The notes: a model not told the origin generated them from the letters alone. 64,000 bases of DNA from Lachnospiraceae bacterium (GCA_016291655.1 JAEEYF010000014.1:1-64000); one strand, 5' to 3'; counted from the stretch's first letter, positions 8,706 through 18,807 are shown. Translations and numbers: made by a program.

Positions 8706-8769
8706 AGTAATCGGAAATGCCTTGCTACAAAGGGTTTACAAGCATAACAGACATCAGGAGGAGACACAC

Positions 8770-10044
8770 GTGATCAAAAAAGAAATGATTGCCATGCTTC
8801 TTGCAGGCGGCCAGGGCTCCAGGCTTGGCGTGCTTACGGCTAACATGGCGAAGCCGGCGGTTACTTTTGGCGGAAAATATCGTATAGTGGATTTTGCGCT
8901 CAGTAACTGTATCAATTCCGGCGTTGACACAGTGGGCGTGCTTACACAGTACCAGCCGCTCAAACTTAACACACATATAGGAATAGGTATTCCCTGGGAT
9001 CTTGACAGAAATGTCGGAGGAGTATCGGTGCTTCCGCCTTACGAGAAAAGTACCAATACTGAATGGTACACAGGAACGGCAAATGCCATCTATCAGAACC
9101 TTAAGTATATGGAGTATTACAATCCGGACTATGTTTTGATCCTTGGCGGAGATCACATTTATAAGATGGATTATGAGATGGTCCTTGATTATCACAAGGC
9201 TCATAATGCGGACATCACTCTGGCGACCATTCCCGTTCCCATCGAAGAGGCAAGCCGTTTTGGTATTGTGATCACGAACGACGAGGGCCGTATCGTTGAT
9301 TTTGAGGAAAAACCGAAGCAGCCCAGGAGCAATCTGGCTTCCATGGGCATATATATCTTCACCTGGAAGGTATTGAAGGAAGCATTGATCGAATTGTCGG
9401 AACAGCCCGGCTGTGATTTTGGAAAGCATATCATTCCTTACTGCCACAATAACGGTAAGAGGATATTTGCATATGAATTTAACGGCTACTGGAAGGATGT
9501 CGGAACGCTGACTTCTTATTGGCAGTCCAATATGGAGTTGATCGACCTTGTTCCGGTATTCAATCTGTATGAGGAATTCTGGAAGATATACACCAAGAGT
9601 GAAATCATCCCGCCTCAGTACATTGCTCCGGGCGCCTATATCGAAAAAGCGATAATCAGTGAAGGGGCCGAGATATACGGTCAGGTGATCAATTCCGTAA
9701 TAGGTCCCGGTGTTATTGTCGGAGAGGGAACGGTCGTTCGTGATTCGATCATTATGACGGGTACGACCATAGGCAGGAATTGTGAGATATACAAAGGCAT
9801 AATCGCTGAGAACTGCACTGTCGGAAACAACGTTAAGCTCGGCGTGGGAGAAGAAAGCCCCAATGTCTGGAAACCGTCCATATACTGTGACGGCCTCGTC
9901 ACCATAGCCGAGGGCTCAGAGATCCCCGACAATGTTTCTGCGGGAAAGAATACAGCGATCTGCGGAAAGACAACGCCGGAGGATTATCACGACAATTGGC
10001 TTCCTTCCGGAGAAAATATCATAAAGGCAGGTGAACTTAATTGA
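8770..10044 (+). CDS. glgC: Glucose-1-phosphate adenylyltransferase, catalytic subunit GlgC
   Basis: Makes ADP-glucose from ATP and glucose 1-phosphate, the committing step of glycogen synthesis. The 424-residue protein shows the nucleotidyltransferase loop [10 protein letters not shown] near the N-terminus, the metal/sugar motif [18 protein letters not shown], and a C-terminal left-handed beta-helix of hexapeptide repeats ([20 protein letters not shown]). I chose the GTG at 8770 because AGGAGGAG lies 7 bp upstream and family members begin with this [10 protein letters not shown] segment; an in-frame ATG at 8722 would add 16 unrelated residues. The stop overlaps the glgD start by 4 bp, so the two subunits are translationally coupled. 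Confidence 0.96.
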   Translation: MIKKEMIAMLLAGGQGSRLGVLTANMAKPAVTFGGKYRIVDFALSNCINSGVDTVGVLTQYQPLKLNTHIGIGIPWDLDRNVGGVSVLPPYEKSTNTEWYTGTANAIYQNLKYMEYYNPDYVLILGGDHIYKMDYEMVLDYHKAHNADITLATIPVPIEEASRFGIVITNDEGRIVDFEEKPKQPRSNLASMGIYIFTWKVLKEALIELSEQPGCDFGKHIIPYCHNNGKRIFAYEFNGYWKDVGTLTSYWQSNMELIDLVPVFNLYEEFWKIYTKSEIIPPQYIAPGAYIEKAIISEGAEIYGQVINSVIGPGVIVGEGTVVRDSIIMTGTTIGRNCEIYKGIIAENCTVGNNVKLGVGEESPNVWKPSIYCDGLVTIAEGSEIPDNVSAGKNTAICGKTTPEDYHDNWLPSGENIIKAGELN

Positions 10045-11165
10045 GAGCTATAGGTATCATTCTTGCAGGCGGCAACAGCACAAAGATGATGGAACTCTCA
10101 AACAAGAGAGCCATTGCCGCTATGCCTGTGGCGGGCAGCTACAGAGCAATAGATTTTGCACTTTCGAACATGTCGAACTCGCACGTACAAAAGGTAGCGG
10201 TTTTGACCCAATACAATGCACGTTCGTTAAATGAACACTTAAGTTCTTCAAAATGGTGGGACTTCGGACGTAAACAGGGCGGTCTCTTCGTATTTAACCC
10301 TACGATAACCCCTGACAACGGCTTCTGGTATCAGGGGACCGCGGATGCGATCGGACAGAACCTGAATTTCCTTAAGAGCAGCCATGAACCCTATGTTGTG
10401 ATCGCCTCCGGAGACGGCGTTTACAAGATGGATTACGGCAAAGCACTTGAGTATCACATCAACAAACATGCCGATATCACGGTGGTAACGAAGGTTATGC
10501 CCGTTGGAACGGATGTGTCCAGATTTGGTATTGTTGAAGTTAATGAAGACAATCGTATTACAGATATGGAGGAGAAGCCGCTTGTCAAAAAGTCCAACAG
10601 AGTGTCGATAGGCGTTTATATCATAAGACGCAGACAGCTGATCGAACTTCTTGAAAAGGCTGCTGCTGAGAACAGGGATGACCTGGTGACCGACATAATC
10701 ATCAGATACAAGGATGTCAAGAACATATATGCCTATGATCTCGATACGTACTGGAGCAGCATTTCCACTGTGGATTCTTACTATCAGACCAATATGGATT
10801 TCCTGAAAAAGGATGTTCATGACTTCTTCTTTAAACAGTACCCGGATGTTTATTCGAAGATCGATGACAACCCGCCCGCGAAATTCAATCCGGGAGCAAA
10901 GGTCAGCAATTCGCTGATCTCCAGCGGATGCATATTGAACGGAGTTGTCGAGAACTCGGTATTGTTTAAAAAGATTTATGTCGGAAACAATGTAACGATC
11001 AAGAATTCCATTATTCTGAACGATGTCAGGATCGGTGACAACACATATATCGAGAACTGCATCGTTGAGAGTCGCGATACCATCAAACCGAATTCGACCT
11101 ATATTGGAGAAAACGGAAATGTTAAGATAGTCGTCGTAAAGGAAGAAAGGTATAAAATAGGCTGA
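10041..11165 (+). CDS. glgD: Glucose-1-phosphate adenylyltransferase regulatory subunit GlgD
   Basis: A 374-residue GlgC paralogue. It keeps the fold (nucleotidyltransferase domain, then hexapeptide beta-helix from about residue 285) but the N-terminal catalytic loop reads [20 protein letters not shown] instead of the GGQGSRL/KPAV pattern of GlgC, as is normal for GlgD, the non-catalytic partner that boosts GlgC in Firmicutes heterotetramers. The start is a TTG at 10041 whose last bases overlap the glgC stop (TTGA), with an AGGTG upstream. No other in-frame start would preserve the conserved first strand. The following spoVG is only 35 bp away and may share the transcript. Confidence 0.94.
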   Translation: MRAIGIILAGGNSTKMMELSNKRAIAAMPVAGSYRAIDFALSNMSNSHVQKVAVLTQYNARSLNEHLSSSKWWDFGRKQGGLFVFNPTITPDNGFWYQGTADAIGQNLNFLKSSHEPYVVIASGDGVYKMDYGKALEYHINKHADITVVTKVMPVGTDVSRFGIVEVNEDNRITDMEEKPLVKKSNRVSIGVYIIRRRQLIELLEKAAAENRDDLVTDIIIRYKDVKNIYAYDLDTYWSSISTVDSYYQTNMDFLKKDVHDFFFKQYPDVYSKIDDNPPAKFNPGAKVSNSLISSGCILNGVVENSVLFKKIYVGNNVTIKNSIILNDVRIGDNTYIENCIVESRDTIKPNSTYIGENGNVKIVVVKEERYKIG

Positions 11166-11200
11166 CAGACAGCTATATATGATTTGGGAGGAGCATTATT

Positions 11201-11473
11201 ATGAATATAACTGACGTTAGGATCCGCAAGGTTGAAAAAGAAGGCAAGATGAAGGCGGTGGCTTCCATCACGATCGATGGAGAGTTTGTTGTACACGATA
11301 TCAAGATCATCGACGGAGAGAAGGGATTGTTTATCGCAATGCCCAGCAGAAAAACAGGAGAAGGCGAATATAGAGATATTGCTCATCCCATTAACTCAAA
11401 CACCCGTGACGGTATGCAAAAACTGATCCTGAATGCATATGAAAAGGCGCTTGAAGAGGGCACCCTCGAATAA
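11201..11473 (+). CDS. spoVG: Septation/regulatory protein SpoVG
   Basis: A 90-residue SpoVG, a small nucleic-acid-binding regulator conserved across Firmicutes that influences sporulation septation, capsule and other stationary-phase traits. The family signature is clear: [11 protein letters not shown] at the start, [20 protein letters not shown], and [20 protein letters not shown]. Ribosome site GGGAGGAGC stands 8 bp before the ATG. It lies 35 bp after glgD with no terminator between, and a strong terminator follows, so it probably ends the glgCD transcript. Whether this organism sporulates cannot be judged; SpoVG also occurs in non-sporulating bacteria. Confidence 0.96.
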   Translation: MNITDVRIRKVEKEGKMKAVASITIDGEFVVHDIKIIDGEKGLFIAMPSRKTGEGEYRDIAHPINSNTRDGMQKLILNAYEKALEEGTLE

Positions 11474-11492
11474 AGACCGGATCGACAGAAAG

Positions 11493-11526
11493 GTTCTTCC
11501 CCAAAAAGGAGGGGAAGAACTTTTTT
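11493..11526 (+). terminator. Rho-independent terminator after spoVG
   Basis: A 10-bp perfect stem GTTCTTCCCC/GGGGAAGAAC (11493-11502 with 11511-11520) followed by TTTTTT. Confidence 0.93.
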
Positions 11527-11540
11527 AGTGGCGCGGGCAC

Positions 11541-11569
11541 TTGTTAATTCCTTATAAATGATGTATTAT
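11541..11569 (+). promoter_or_regulatory. Sigma-A-type promoter upstream of 11620
   Basis: TTGTTA (11541-11546) and TATTAT (11564-11569), 17-bp spacer, directly after the spoVG terminator. It probably drives the pseudo-deacetylase, pth, mfd and lipoprotein genes as one unit, since no terminator is seen until after 17899. Confidence 0.55.
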
Positions 11570-11619
11570 AAAATGTCAGAGGCTAATGCCGAAGAAAAAA
11601 GAGAAGTCGGAGAGTTTAA

Positions 11620-13182
11620 ATGAATACACCCAAATTTGGAAGAGCTAACAAATCAAGAGTAATAATGATAGTGATGATCGTAGTTGTCATTGTTTTGCTT
11701 GCGATTCCCGGGTTGCTCCTGTATTTAAATGAAAGTAAAAAAAGAAAAAATATCGATTTCATTCCAACTCCCCTTCCGACGCAGAAGGTTGAAATGCTTA
11801 CCGCAACACCTACGCCTACCGTAGGAGCGATAGCAACACAGACGGCAAGTAAAACGCCCACTCCCACGCCCACTCCCACAACGAAGCCTTTTGTTATTCC
11901 CACCAATACCCCCACCCCTGTTGTGATCCGAGTGGCAGAAGGTGTGGAAAAGGTACCGGTACACTTTAGAAGTGCGGTAAGCGAGCTTGTGGAACAGACG
12001 AAGGAAAAGGTTGAACTTTGGGGAGGTCGGGAGGCGTCCAACCCCGATATCAGCATAGCTGTATATACTTATCCCGCCATTACCTCCGTTGTGTTCGATT
12101 GTACAGCTTCCGGTTTTGAGGGCGTCCATAGGGAGGCATATAATTTTGATACGGAGACCGGTGCAAGACTTACGGTGAATGAGATATTCCATGAAACCTA
12201 TCTTGCGATCCTCAAGGAAAGACTTCAAACCTATGCTCCCGAGAAGGACAAGGTCTTTGAAAATACAAGTTTTATTACCTACGATGAGGCATACAGAACC
12301 TCGGATTATGAGCAGTTCTACTTCGATGAAACAAAGGTCGTGTTTATCTTCGGATACGGAACACTTATGGACCTGTTACATGAAGAATTCACCTATGAAG
12401 CTGATATGTCTGAGGCAAGGGCCTTCATGATACGCGATCTGAACGGCTATACCGTCGGAAGCCGTATAAGGATGAATCTGGATCCCGATAAGCCCATGAT
12501 AGCGCTTACGTACAACAGCGGGCCTTATGAACCGGTTGAAACCCGGCTTATCGAGATGTTCACACGCTACAATGCAAAGGCTACATTCTTTGCAATAGGA
12601 AGCAGGATAGATTCTTCCAAGTCAGCGAAAAATTCGCTCAAGCTGCTCGCGGAAGCAGGTCACGAGATCGGCTCGACAACCTACAGCAGCAAGTCATTTA
12701 AGAGTGAGGACTGTGATAAGGAGCAGTTCTGGACAGAGATAAACAAGAACAATTTAAGCATTGCCAATGCTGTAGGCTACGCGCCTTTATACATCAGAAT
12801 GGCTAAGGGAAGAGACAGGCTGGATTACATGGCCAAGCATATGCCCATGCCCATGATAAACTGGAGTGTGGATCCCAAGGACTGGTCAGACGGTATCATT
12901 AACGCAAGCAAGAGCACAGCCGAAAAAGTTACAGCCAAGGCGGAAGAAGTAGCGGGCATAGTTGAAAAGAATGCGAAGGACGGACAGGTCGTACTGCTTG
13001 CTTCTCTCTATGATTCGACCGCAGAGGCTACGGAGCTGATACTTGAAAGACTTTCGAAAGAGGGATATCAGTTTGTTACACTTTCGGAACTCTTCTATTA
13101 CAGGGGCGTTACTCCCGAGAACGGCAGAGTGACGGCGGCAACAACATCACAAAATAAGATCAATAAGGATTATTCAAAGTAA
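11620..13182 (+). CDS. Membrane-anchored NodB-fold protein with substituted catalytic residues
   Basis: A 520-residue protein: short cytoplasmic start, one membrane helix (about 14-36), a Thr/Pro linker (about 50-100), a region like the DUF4163/DUF3298 domains of PdaC-type deacetylases (about 105-265), and a C-terminal NodB polysaccharide-deacetylase fold (about 290-500). The fold markers NAKATFFAIGSRI, AGHEIGSTTY, MINWSVDPKDW and GYQFVTLSEL are all recognisable. However, motif 1, normally TFDDGP, reads TYNSGP (297-302); the zinc-binding His-x3-His of motif 2 is replaced in STTYSS; and the LLHD of motif 5 reads LLASLYD. Metal ligands and catalytic base are therefore lost, so it is probably a wall-binding pseudo-enzyme. 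Three bp separate it from pth. Confidence 0.85.
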   Translation: MNTPKFGRANKSRVIMIVMIVVVIVLLAIPGLLLYLNESKKRKNIDFIPTPLPTQKVEMLTATPTPTVGAIATQTASKTPTPTPTPTTKPFVIPTNTPTPVVIRVAEGVEKVPVHFRSAVSELVEQTKEKVELWGGREASNPDISIAVYTYPAITSVVFDCTASGFEGVHREAYNFDTETGARLTVNEIFHETYLAILKERLQTYAPEKDKVFENTSFITYDEAYRTSDYEQFYFDETKVVFIFGYGTLMDLLHEEFTYEADMSEARAFMIRDLNGYTVGSRIRMNLDPDKPMIALTYNSGPYEPVETRLIEMFTRYNAKATFFAIGSRIDSSKSAKNSLKLLAEAGHEIGSTTYSSKSFKSEDCDKEQFWTEINKNNLSIANAVGYAPLYIRMAKGRDRLDYMAKHMPMPMINWSVDPKDWSDGIINASKSTAEKVTAKAEEVAGIVEKNAKDGQVVLLASLYDSTAEATELILERLSKEGYQFVTLSELFYYRGVTPENGRVTAATTSQNKINKDYSK

Positions 13183-13185
13183 GAA

Positions 13186-13767
13186 ATGAAGATAATAGCA
13201 GGATTGGGCAATCCCGACAAGGAATATGCGGGAACGAGGCATAATATCGGTTTTGACGCCGTAACGGCCATATCCGATAAGACAGGGATTGCGGTAACGG
13301 AAAAAAGGTTTAAGGCTTTGATCGGAAAAGGAACCATATGCGGACAAAAGGTCATACTCATGAAACCGTTGACGTATATGAATCTAAGCGGTGAAGCGAT
13401 CGCAGAAGCCATGAATTATTATAAGCTTGAACCGAAGGATGTTTGTGTGATCTATGATGACGTTAATCTGGATCCCGGCTTTATACGCGTCAGGGAAAAG
13501 GGAAGCGCCGGAGGTCACAACGGTATCAAAAACATTATCATGCATCTCGGAAGCGAAGAGTTTCCGAGAATACGCATCGGAGTTGGGGAGAAACCAAAGG
13601 AGTGGGATCTGAAGGACTACGTGCTCGGACATTTCGGAAGAGAGGATGAGCCGAAGATCAGGGAGGCACTTGACGATGCGGTTACGGCAGCGGAGCTTTT
13701 CCTTACAGACGATATGGGAACGGCCATGAACACTTTTAATCGCAAGAAAACAAAGTCCGATGAATAG
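13186..13767 (+). CDS. pth: Peptidyl-tRNA hydrolase
   Basis: Recycles tRNA by cleaving peptidyl-tRNA released from stalled ribosomes. The 193-residue protein has the usual Pth1 length and residues: Asn in GLGNPDKEYAGTRHNIGF together with the catalytic His of TRHN, MKPLTYMNLSG, the Asp in VIYDDVNLD, and the substrate-binding Asn in GGHNGIKNI. The ATG is 4 bp after the preceding stop with only a weak site (AAAGTAAG), suggesting coupling to upstream translation. Its last 8 bp overlap mfd, the classical pth-mfd arrangement of Firmicutes. Confidence 0.97.
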   Translation: MKIIAGLGNPDKEYAGTRHNIGFDAVTAISDKTGIAVTEKRFKALIGKGTICGQKVILMKPLTYMNLSGEAIAEAMNYYKLEPKDVCVIYDDVNLDPGFIRVREKGSAGGHNGIKNIIMHLGSEEFPRIRIGVGEKPKEWDLKDYVLGHFGREDEPKIREALDDAVTAAELFLTDDMGTAMNTFNRKKTKSDE

Positions 13768-16700
13768 TTTTACATCCCTTTTACAGGAATCAACAGAATA
13801 TTTGCAGACAAAAAAGGCACTTGAGCTTGGACGGACACCTGTCAGTGTGACGGGGTGTGTTGACTCGCAAAAGTGTCATTTTGTTGCGTCTCTTTTTGAC
13901 CGGTACAGGATCAGGGCGATCGTCACCTACAACGATCTCAGGGCAAGGGAGATCTGTGAGGACCTGAAGCTTTTCGACGCAAACCCGAGGATCTATCCTT
14001 CCAAAGACCTGATCTTTTACCAGGCGGATATAAAGGGTAACGCCATCGTAAAGGAAAGGGCGGCGGCTATAAAAGAAATGCTGTCCGGACGTCCGGTTAC
14101 GATCGTAATGAGCATAGACGCGGCACTTGACAAGATATTGCCCTTGGAAAAAGTCAAGAATTCCATGATACGGATCGCACGTGGTGAAACTCTCGATCCC
14201 GCAGAACTTGAAAAGAAGCTGGTTGCTCTGGGTTATGAAAGACAATCCATGGTTTCCGCACCGGGAGAGTTTGCGGTCAGAGGAGGTATTCTGGACATAT
14301 TCCCTCTGAATGACGAGAATCCTGCGAGGATCGAGCTTTTTGGAGACGAGGTGGATTCAGTCAAGAGTTTTGATGCAGACTCCCAAAGATCCATAGAAAA
14401 CCTTGATGAATTGATCATTTTCCCGGCAGCGGAGTACATCCTGACCGATGATGAGATGCAGGAAGGCTTTGCAAGGATCCGCGAAGAAGAAAAGATCAGA
14501 GAAGCTTCCCTCAGAAAGGAAATGAAGAATGAGGAAGCCCACAGGCTCAAAAAAGCCTGTGAAGAAGCGATCGAAGCGATAGAGTATTCCAGAGGAGCCG
14601 CTTCCGTCGATGCTTTTGTCACAAGCTTTTACAGTGAAACGGTTTCTTTTCTGGATTATTTCGGACCCGAAGATCTTGTGGTCTTTGATGAACCCATCAG
14701 GCTGGAAGAAAAGGGCGAAGCATCTCTTACCGAATTCAGGGAAAGCATGATCGGACGCTTGGAGGGAGGATATATACTTCCCTCAAGGGCCGACGTTATA
14801 TATGATTACAAGAAGGTGCTCGCAAAGGGGCAGAGTAAACGGCTCCTGCTTATTTCCACGTTGGACATGGGCAGCGCGGGACTTAAGGTCAGGGAAAGGT
14901 TTTCCGTTACGACAAAGAACGTGAACGCCTATGTATCCGGCATAGATATGCTTGTAAAAGACCTGGAGAATTACAGGGACAAAAAATACAAGGTGCTGAT
15001 CGTAACAGGTTCAAGCTCAAGAGGACAGAGACTTGCGGAAGGACTGGAAGAATACGGGATAACGGCAGTGTTTACCGAAGACAGGAACAGGGTTGTACTT
15101 CCCGGAGAGATCGTGATCATGTACGGCGCTTTGCACAAGGGCTTTGAATATCCTTTGCAAAAGACGGCGGTCCTTGTTGAGGGTGACACGTTCGGAGCGG
15201 TAAGAAAGAAGCACAGGAAGAGAATCTCGGATGCGGGAAATGCGATACATTCATTGCATGAACTGACCTACGGAGACTATATTGTTCATGAGAGAAACGG
15301 TCTGGGCATATATCGCGGGATCGAGAAACGTGAAAATGACAAGACCGAGCAGGATTACATCAAGATCGAATACGGTGACGGGGAACTGTATATTCCCGCC
15401 ACAAACCTGGAGGCCATTCAGAAATATGCATCTGCGGATGCGGATAAAAAACCAAGGATAAACAAGGTCAACTCCAATGAATGGAGAAAGACCAAGGAGA
15501 GAGTCAAAAAGGCTGTTGCGGACATAGCGGAACAGCTTGTGAACCTCTATGCCATCAGATCCTCCCGTCCGGGCTTCAGGTTTGGGAAGGACACGGTTTG
15601 GCAGAGAGAATTTGAGGAGCTGTTCCCCTATGAAGAAACGGACGATCAGCTGAAAGCAATCGAGGACACAAAGAACGACATGGAGAGTGCCCGTATCATG
15701 GACCGTCTTATCTGCGGAGATGTGGGCTACGGAAAAACAGAGGTGGCTTTGCGCGCGGCTTTCAAGGCTGTTCAGGACGGAAAACAGGTGGTTGTTCTCG
15801 TTCCGACGACCATACTTGCGCAGCAGCATTACAATACGTTTTCGAGCAGACTGGTCAACTATCCGGTGACGGTGGATATGCTTTCCAGATTCAGAACCCC
15901 CGCGCAGCAGAAAGCAACCCTTAAGGGACTTGCCGAGGGCTCGGTGGACATTGTTGTGGGAACGCACAGAGTGCTGTCCAAGGATGTTACCTTCAAGAAT
16001 CTGGGGCTTCTCGTGGTGGATGAGGAGCAGCGTTTCGGTGTTGCTCACAAGGAGAAGATCAAGGAATTAAAGAAGGATGTTGATGTTCTGACCTTAACGG
16101 CGACTCCGATACCCAGGACATTGCATATGAGCCTTGCGGGGATCAGAGAGATGTCGGTGCTGGAGGAGCCTCCGGTAGACAGGTTGCCGATCCAGACCTT
16201 TGTTATGGAGCACAACGACGAGATCATCAGAGAGGCGATAAACCGTGAGATCGCTCGCGGAGGACAGGTTTACTATGTTTCAAACCGTGTGAACGGAATA
16301 GAAGAAAAGGCTGCACTCGTGGAAAAGCTTGTTCCCGAGGCAAACGTTGCTTTTGCCCACGGACAGATGAGCGAACGTGAACTGGAAAAGATCATGTATG
16401 CCTTTATCAGCGGAGAGATCGATGTTCTGGTCGCCACCACAATAATCGAGACGGGACTGGACATATCAAACGTAAATACGATGATCATAGATGACGCGGA
16501 CAAGATGGGGCTTTCCCAGCTTTATCAGCTTCGCGGCCGTGTGGGAAGATCCTCCAGGACAGCCTATGCTTTCCTGATGTATAAAAGGGGGCAGGCGCTC
16601 AAGGAGATCGCTGAAAAAAGACTGCAGGCGATACGTGAGTTTTCGGACCTTGGCTCAGGGTTTAAGATCGCCATGAGAGATCTGGAGATCAGAGGAGCGG

Positions 16701-17305
16701 GAAACGTGCTGGGCGCGGAGCAGAGCGGGCATATGGAGGAAGTGGGCTACGACCTGTATTGCAAGCTTTTGGACAATGCCATTAGGCATGCAAAGGGAGA
16801 AGAAGTGGCATCGGACGATTTTGAAACGATGATCAAGCTTCCCATCGATGCTTACATCCCTTCCGACTATATAAAGAACGAAACCCAGAAACTGGATATG
16901 TACAAACGCATAGCCATGATCGAGACCGAGGATGAAAAGCTGGACGTCATAGATGAGCTTACCGACAGGTACGGAGAAGTCCCGGAAGCAGTAAATTCAC
17001 TGCTGGCCGTGGCGCAGATCAAGGCACAGTGTCACAAGGTTTATATCACGGCGGTATCTTTGATGCCCACAGGCAGCAATGAGATCAAGCTGAGGCTTGC
17101 AATGTATAATGAGGCACCTCTTAAGACAGAGCTGCTGGATGAATTCATAAACGATCATGCCACAGTGGAGCTTAAGGGGACTGATAAACCCTACTTTACT
17201 CTTACAATAAAGAAGGGTACAAAAAAATTGAGCGTCAAAGAGGAAGAAACTCTTATGATCGCTAAATTGAAAGAGTTTCTCGAATGGATGAAGGAGCTTG
17301 TTTAA
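13760..17305 (+). CDS. mfd: Transcription-repair coupling factor Mfd
   Basis: An ATP-dependent translocase that pushes stalled RNA polymerase off DNA lesions and recruits UvrA. At 1181 residues it has full family length. Domains in order: UvrB-like N-terminal module (first about 250, with PGEFAVRGGILDIFPL), the CarD-like RNA-polymerase-interaction domain (about 495-560, YGDYIVHERNGLGIYRG), RecG-like helicase lobes with Walker A GDVGYGKTE (about 653) and DEEQ box VVDEEQRFGV (about 753), the TRG motif region GAGNVLGAEQSGHMEEVGYD, and the C-terminal UvrA-inhibitory domain. It overlaps pth by 8 bp; the next start codon follows its stop directly. Confidence 0.98.
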   Translation: MNSFTSLLQESTEYLQTKKALELGRTPVSVTGCVDSQKCHFVASLFDRYRIRAIVTYNDLRAREICEDLKLFDANPRIYPSKDLIFYQADIKGNAIVKERAAAIKEMLSGRPVTIVMSIDAALDKILPLEKVKNSMIRIARGETLDPAELEKKLVALGYERQSMVSAPGEFAVRGGILDIFPLNDENPARIELFGDEVDSVKSFDADSQRSIENLDELIIFPAAEYILTDDEMQEGFARIREEEKIREASLRKEMKNEEAHRLKKACEEAIEAIEYSRGAASVDAFVTSFYSETVSFLDYFGPEDLVVFDEPIRLEEKGEASLTEFRESMIGRLEGGYILPSRADVIYDYKKVLAKGQSKRLLLISTLDMGSAGLKVRERFSVTTKNVNAYVSGIDMLVKDLENYRDKKYKVLIVTGSSSRGQRLAEGLEEYGITAVFTEDRNRVVLPGEIVIMYGALHKGFEYPLQKTAVLVEGDTFGAVRKKHRKRISDAGNAIHSLHELTYGDYIVHERNGLGIYRGIEKRENDKTEQDYIKIEYGDGELYIPATNLEAIQKYASADADKKPRINKVNSNEWRKTKERVKKAVADIAEQLVNLYAIRSSRPGFRFGKDTVWQREFEELFPYEETDDQLKAIEDTKNDMESARIMDRLICGDVGYGKTEVALRAAFKAVQDGKQVVVLVPTTILAQQHYNTFSSRLVNYPVTVDMLSRFRTPAQQKATLKGLAEGSVDIVVGTHRVLSKDVTFKNLGLLVVDEEQRFGVAHKEKIKELKKDVDVLTLTATPIPRTLHMSLAGIREMSVLEEPPVDRLPIQTFVMEHNDEIIREAINREIARGGQVYYVSNRVNGIEEKAALVEKLVPEANVAFAHGQMSERELEKIMYAFISGEIDVLVATTIIETGLDISNVNTMIIDDADKMGLSQLYQLRGRVGRSSRTAYAFLMYKRGQALKEIAEKRLQAIREFSDLGSGFKIAMRDLEIRGAGNVLGAEQSGHMEEVGYDLYCKLLDNAIRHAKGEEVASDDFETMIKLPIDAYIPSDYIKNETQKLDMYKRIAMIETEDEKLDVIDELTDRYGEVPEAVNSLLAVAQIKAQCHKVYITAVSLMPTGSNEIKLRLAMYNEAPLKTELLDEFINDHATVELKGTDKPYFTLTIKKGTKKLSVKEEETLMIAKLKEFLEWMKELV

Positions 17306-17899
17306 GTGAAAAAACTGATCGTGGCGGTACTGCTTTTGGCGTTTGTCGCCTGTGCGTGCACTCAGGAAAGGAACAAACAGAATATTGAAGAAGTCTGGAA
17401 TGCAGGTGCGATCCTTAAGGTCGGAAGTGAGCAGATCGACAGCAGCGAAGGGCTGGTCTATCTTGATGCGGCCGCGAGAGATTATGAGCTGTATTACGGA
17501 TCGGAGATCTGGGACTATAAGGTCGATGCGGAAGGCGGCGAGATCAGGGATATCATTAAGGATGAGGTCATGGGATCCATTATCCGTATCAAGCTTGTGT
17601 GTTCAAGGGCAAATGAACTGAATGTATATCTTTCCGAAGAAGAATTGAAAAAGGTTGACGAAGAGACGGCGGAATATATGGAAAAGATCGCGGGGAGCAG
17701 TGTCCTGCAGAAGGGCGTGAACGAGAACGTTGTCAGAAGGGTGTACATAGACAACAGGATCGCGAGAAAGGTGTACGAAAAGGTAAGTGAAAATGAGGCT
17801 TTTGAGGAAGCCTATGCCCGATGGGAAGAAACTACGGAGATCAAGGTTAACCACAGTGTATGGGATGAGCTGGACACCTTTGCCTCTTCCGGAAAATGA
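17306..17899 (+). CDS. PrsA/SurA-like lipoprotein lacking a PPIase domain
   Basis: A 197-residue secreted lipoprotein candidate. The N-terminus MKKLIVAVLLLAFVACAC has a basic start, hydrophobic core and a Cys in lipobox position (Cys15 or Cys17; neither is a textbook lipobox). The body (VGSEQIDSSEGLVYLDAAAR onward, helical and acidic) resembles the SurA/PrsA N-terminal chaperone domain. No parvulin rotamase domain follows, whereas PrsA proteins after mfd in related genomes usually carry one. The start is a GTG abutting the mfd TAA, so translation is probably coupled. It likely assists folding of exported proteins at the outer membrane face, which is inferred from family resemblance. Confidence 0.65.
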   Translation: MKKLIVAVLLLAFVACACTQERNKQNIEEVWNAGAILKVGSEQIDSSEGLVYLDAAARDYELYYGSEIWDYKVDAEGGEIRDIIKDEVMGSIIRIKLVCSRANELNVYLSEEELKKVDEETAEYMEKIAGSSVLQKGVNENVVRRVYIDNRIARKVYEKVSENEAFEEAYARWEETTEIKVNHSVWDELDTFASSGK

Positions 17900-17946
17900 G
17901 GCGTCAAAGCAGAGAATTAAAGGATATTAATACGCTGATAAAACGG

Positions 17947-17975
17947 TTGAACAGTAAAGATCGATATGATAGAAT
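17947..17975 (+). promoter_or_regulatory. Sigma-A-type promoter of the ABC exporter genes
   Basis: TTGAAC (17947-17952) and TAGAAT (17970-17975) with a 17-bp spacer; the leader to the ATG at 18031 is about 48 nt. Confidence 0.6.
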
Positions 17976-18030
17976 CTACTTTGCTTGAAATTTTTGTTTC
18001 TATATGGAAAAAATTTATAGGAGGGCATTC

Positions 18031-18807
18031 ATGATTGAAGTAAATAAGCTGACAAAAATCTACAAGCTCAGCAAAAATGAGATGGTGAGGCGCAAGACTA
18101 AAAAGAACACCAAATGTGCAGCTTCCGACATCACATTTACCGCAAAACCGGGAGAGATTTACGGATTGCTGGGACCCAACGGAGCAGGTAAAACAACAAC
18201 GCTTCGTTGCATTGCTACTTTACTTACACCTACCGAAGGTGATGTTAAAGTTTGCGGATTTGATACCGTCACACAGGGAAAAGAGGTAAGGGAGAGCATA
18301 TGCTTTCTTACCAATGAGATCAAACTCGATCCGTTCTTCACTCCCCGCTATCTGTTTGATTTCTTCGGACATTTGCACGGACTCAGCGAAGAGCAGATCG
18401 TATCAAGAAGAAATGAACTTTTCACCTATTTCGGTATTGATGCATTCGAGGACAAAAAGATCGAAGAACTCTCTACAGGTATGAAACAAAAGGCAGCCAT
18501 AGCTGTCAGCCTTGTACAGGATCCCAAGGTGGTGGTTTTTGATGAGCCCACCAGCGGACTTGATGTTATTACCGCCAAGAGCGTAACAGATTTCCTTGGC
18601 AAGCTTAAAGAAGAAGGAAAGACGATCATCATATCCACACATATCATGTCCGAAGCCGAAAAGCTTTGCGATAAGATCGGGATCATCATTGACGGTAAAC
18701 TTGTTATCGAAGGCAAGATACAGGAGATCCTTGAAAAGACCGGTGCAAACGATCTTGAGGATGCGTTCTTCGTCCTTTATCGTGACAATCACAAGGAGGA
18801 GGAATAA
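18031..18807 (+). CDS. ABC transporter ATP-binding protein, NatA-like
   Basis: The 258-residue ATPase of an ABC-2 type exporter. Walker A GPNGAGKT (48-55), signature LSTGMKQKAAIA, Walker B VVVFDEPTSGLD and the H-loop in IISTHIMSEAEKLCDKIG are intact. The insert MVRRKTKKNTKCA between the first strand and the core is typical of NatA-like subunits of the Na+-export family. I chose the ATG at 18031, preceded by AGGAGG 6 bp away; an upstream ATG at 18004 lacks a site. The permease starts 2 bp after its stop. The substrate (Na+, drug or peptide) is not determined by sequence. Confidence 0.9.
   Translation: MIEVNKLTKIYKLSKNEMVRRKTKKNTKCAASDITFTAKPGEIYGLLGPNGAGKTTTLRCIATLLTPTEGDVKVCGFDTVTQGKEVRESICFLTNEIKLDPFFTPRYLFDFFGHLHGLSEEQIVSRRNELFTYFGIDAFEDKKIEELSTGMKQKAAIAVSLVQDPKVVVFDEPTSGLDVITAKSVTDFLGKLKEEGKTIIISTHIMSEAEKLCDKIGIIIDGKLVIEGKIQEILEKTGANDLEDAFFVLYRDNHKEEE

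Noticed and set aside
8716..8769. Upstream ATG (8722) as the glgC start
   Set aside because: The extra 16 residues are not GlgC-like and the strong AGGAGG site fits the GTG at 8770.
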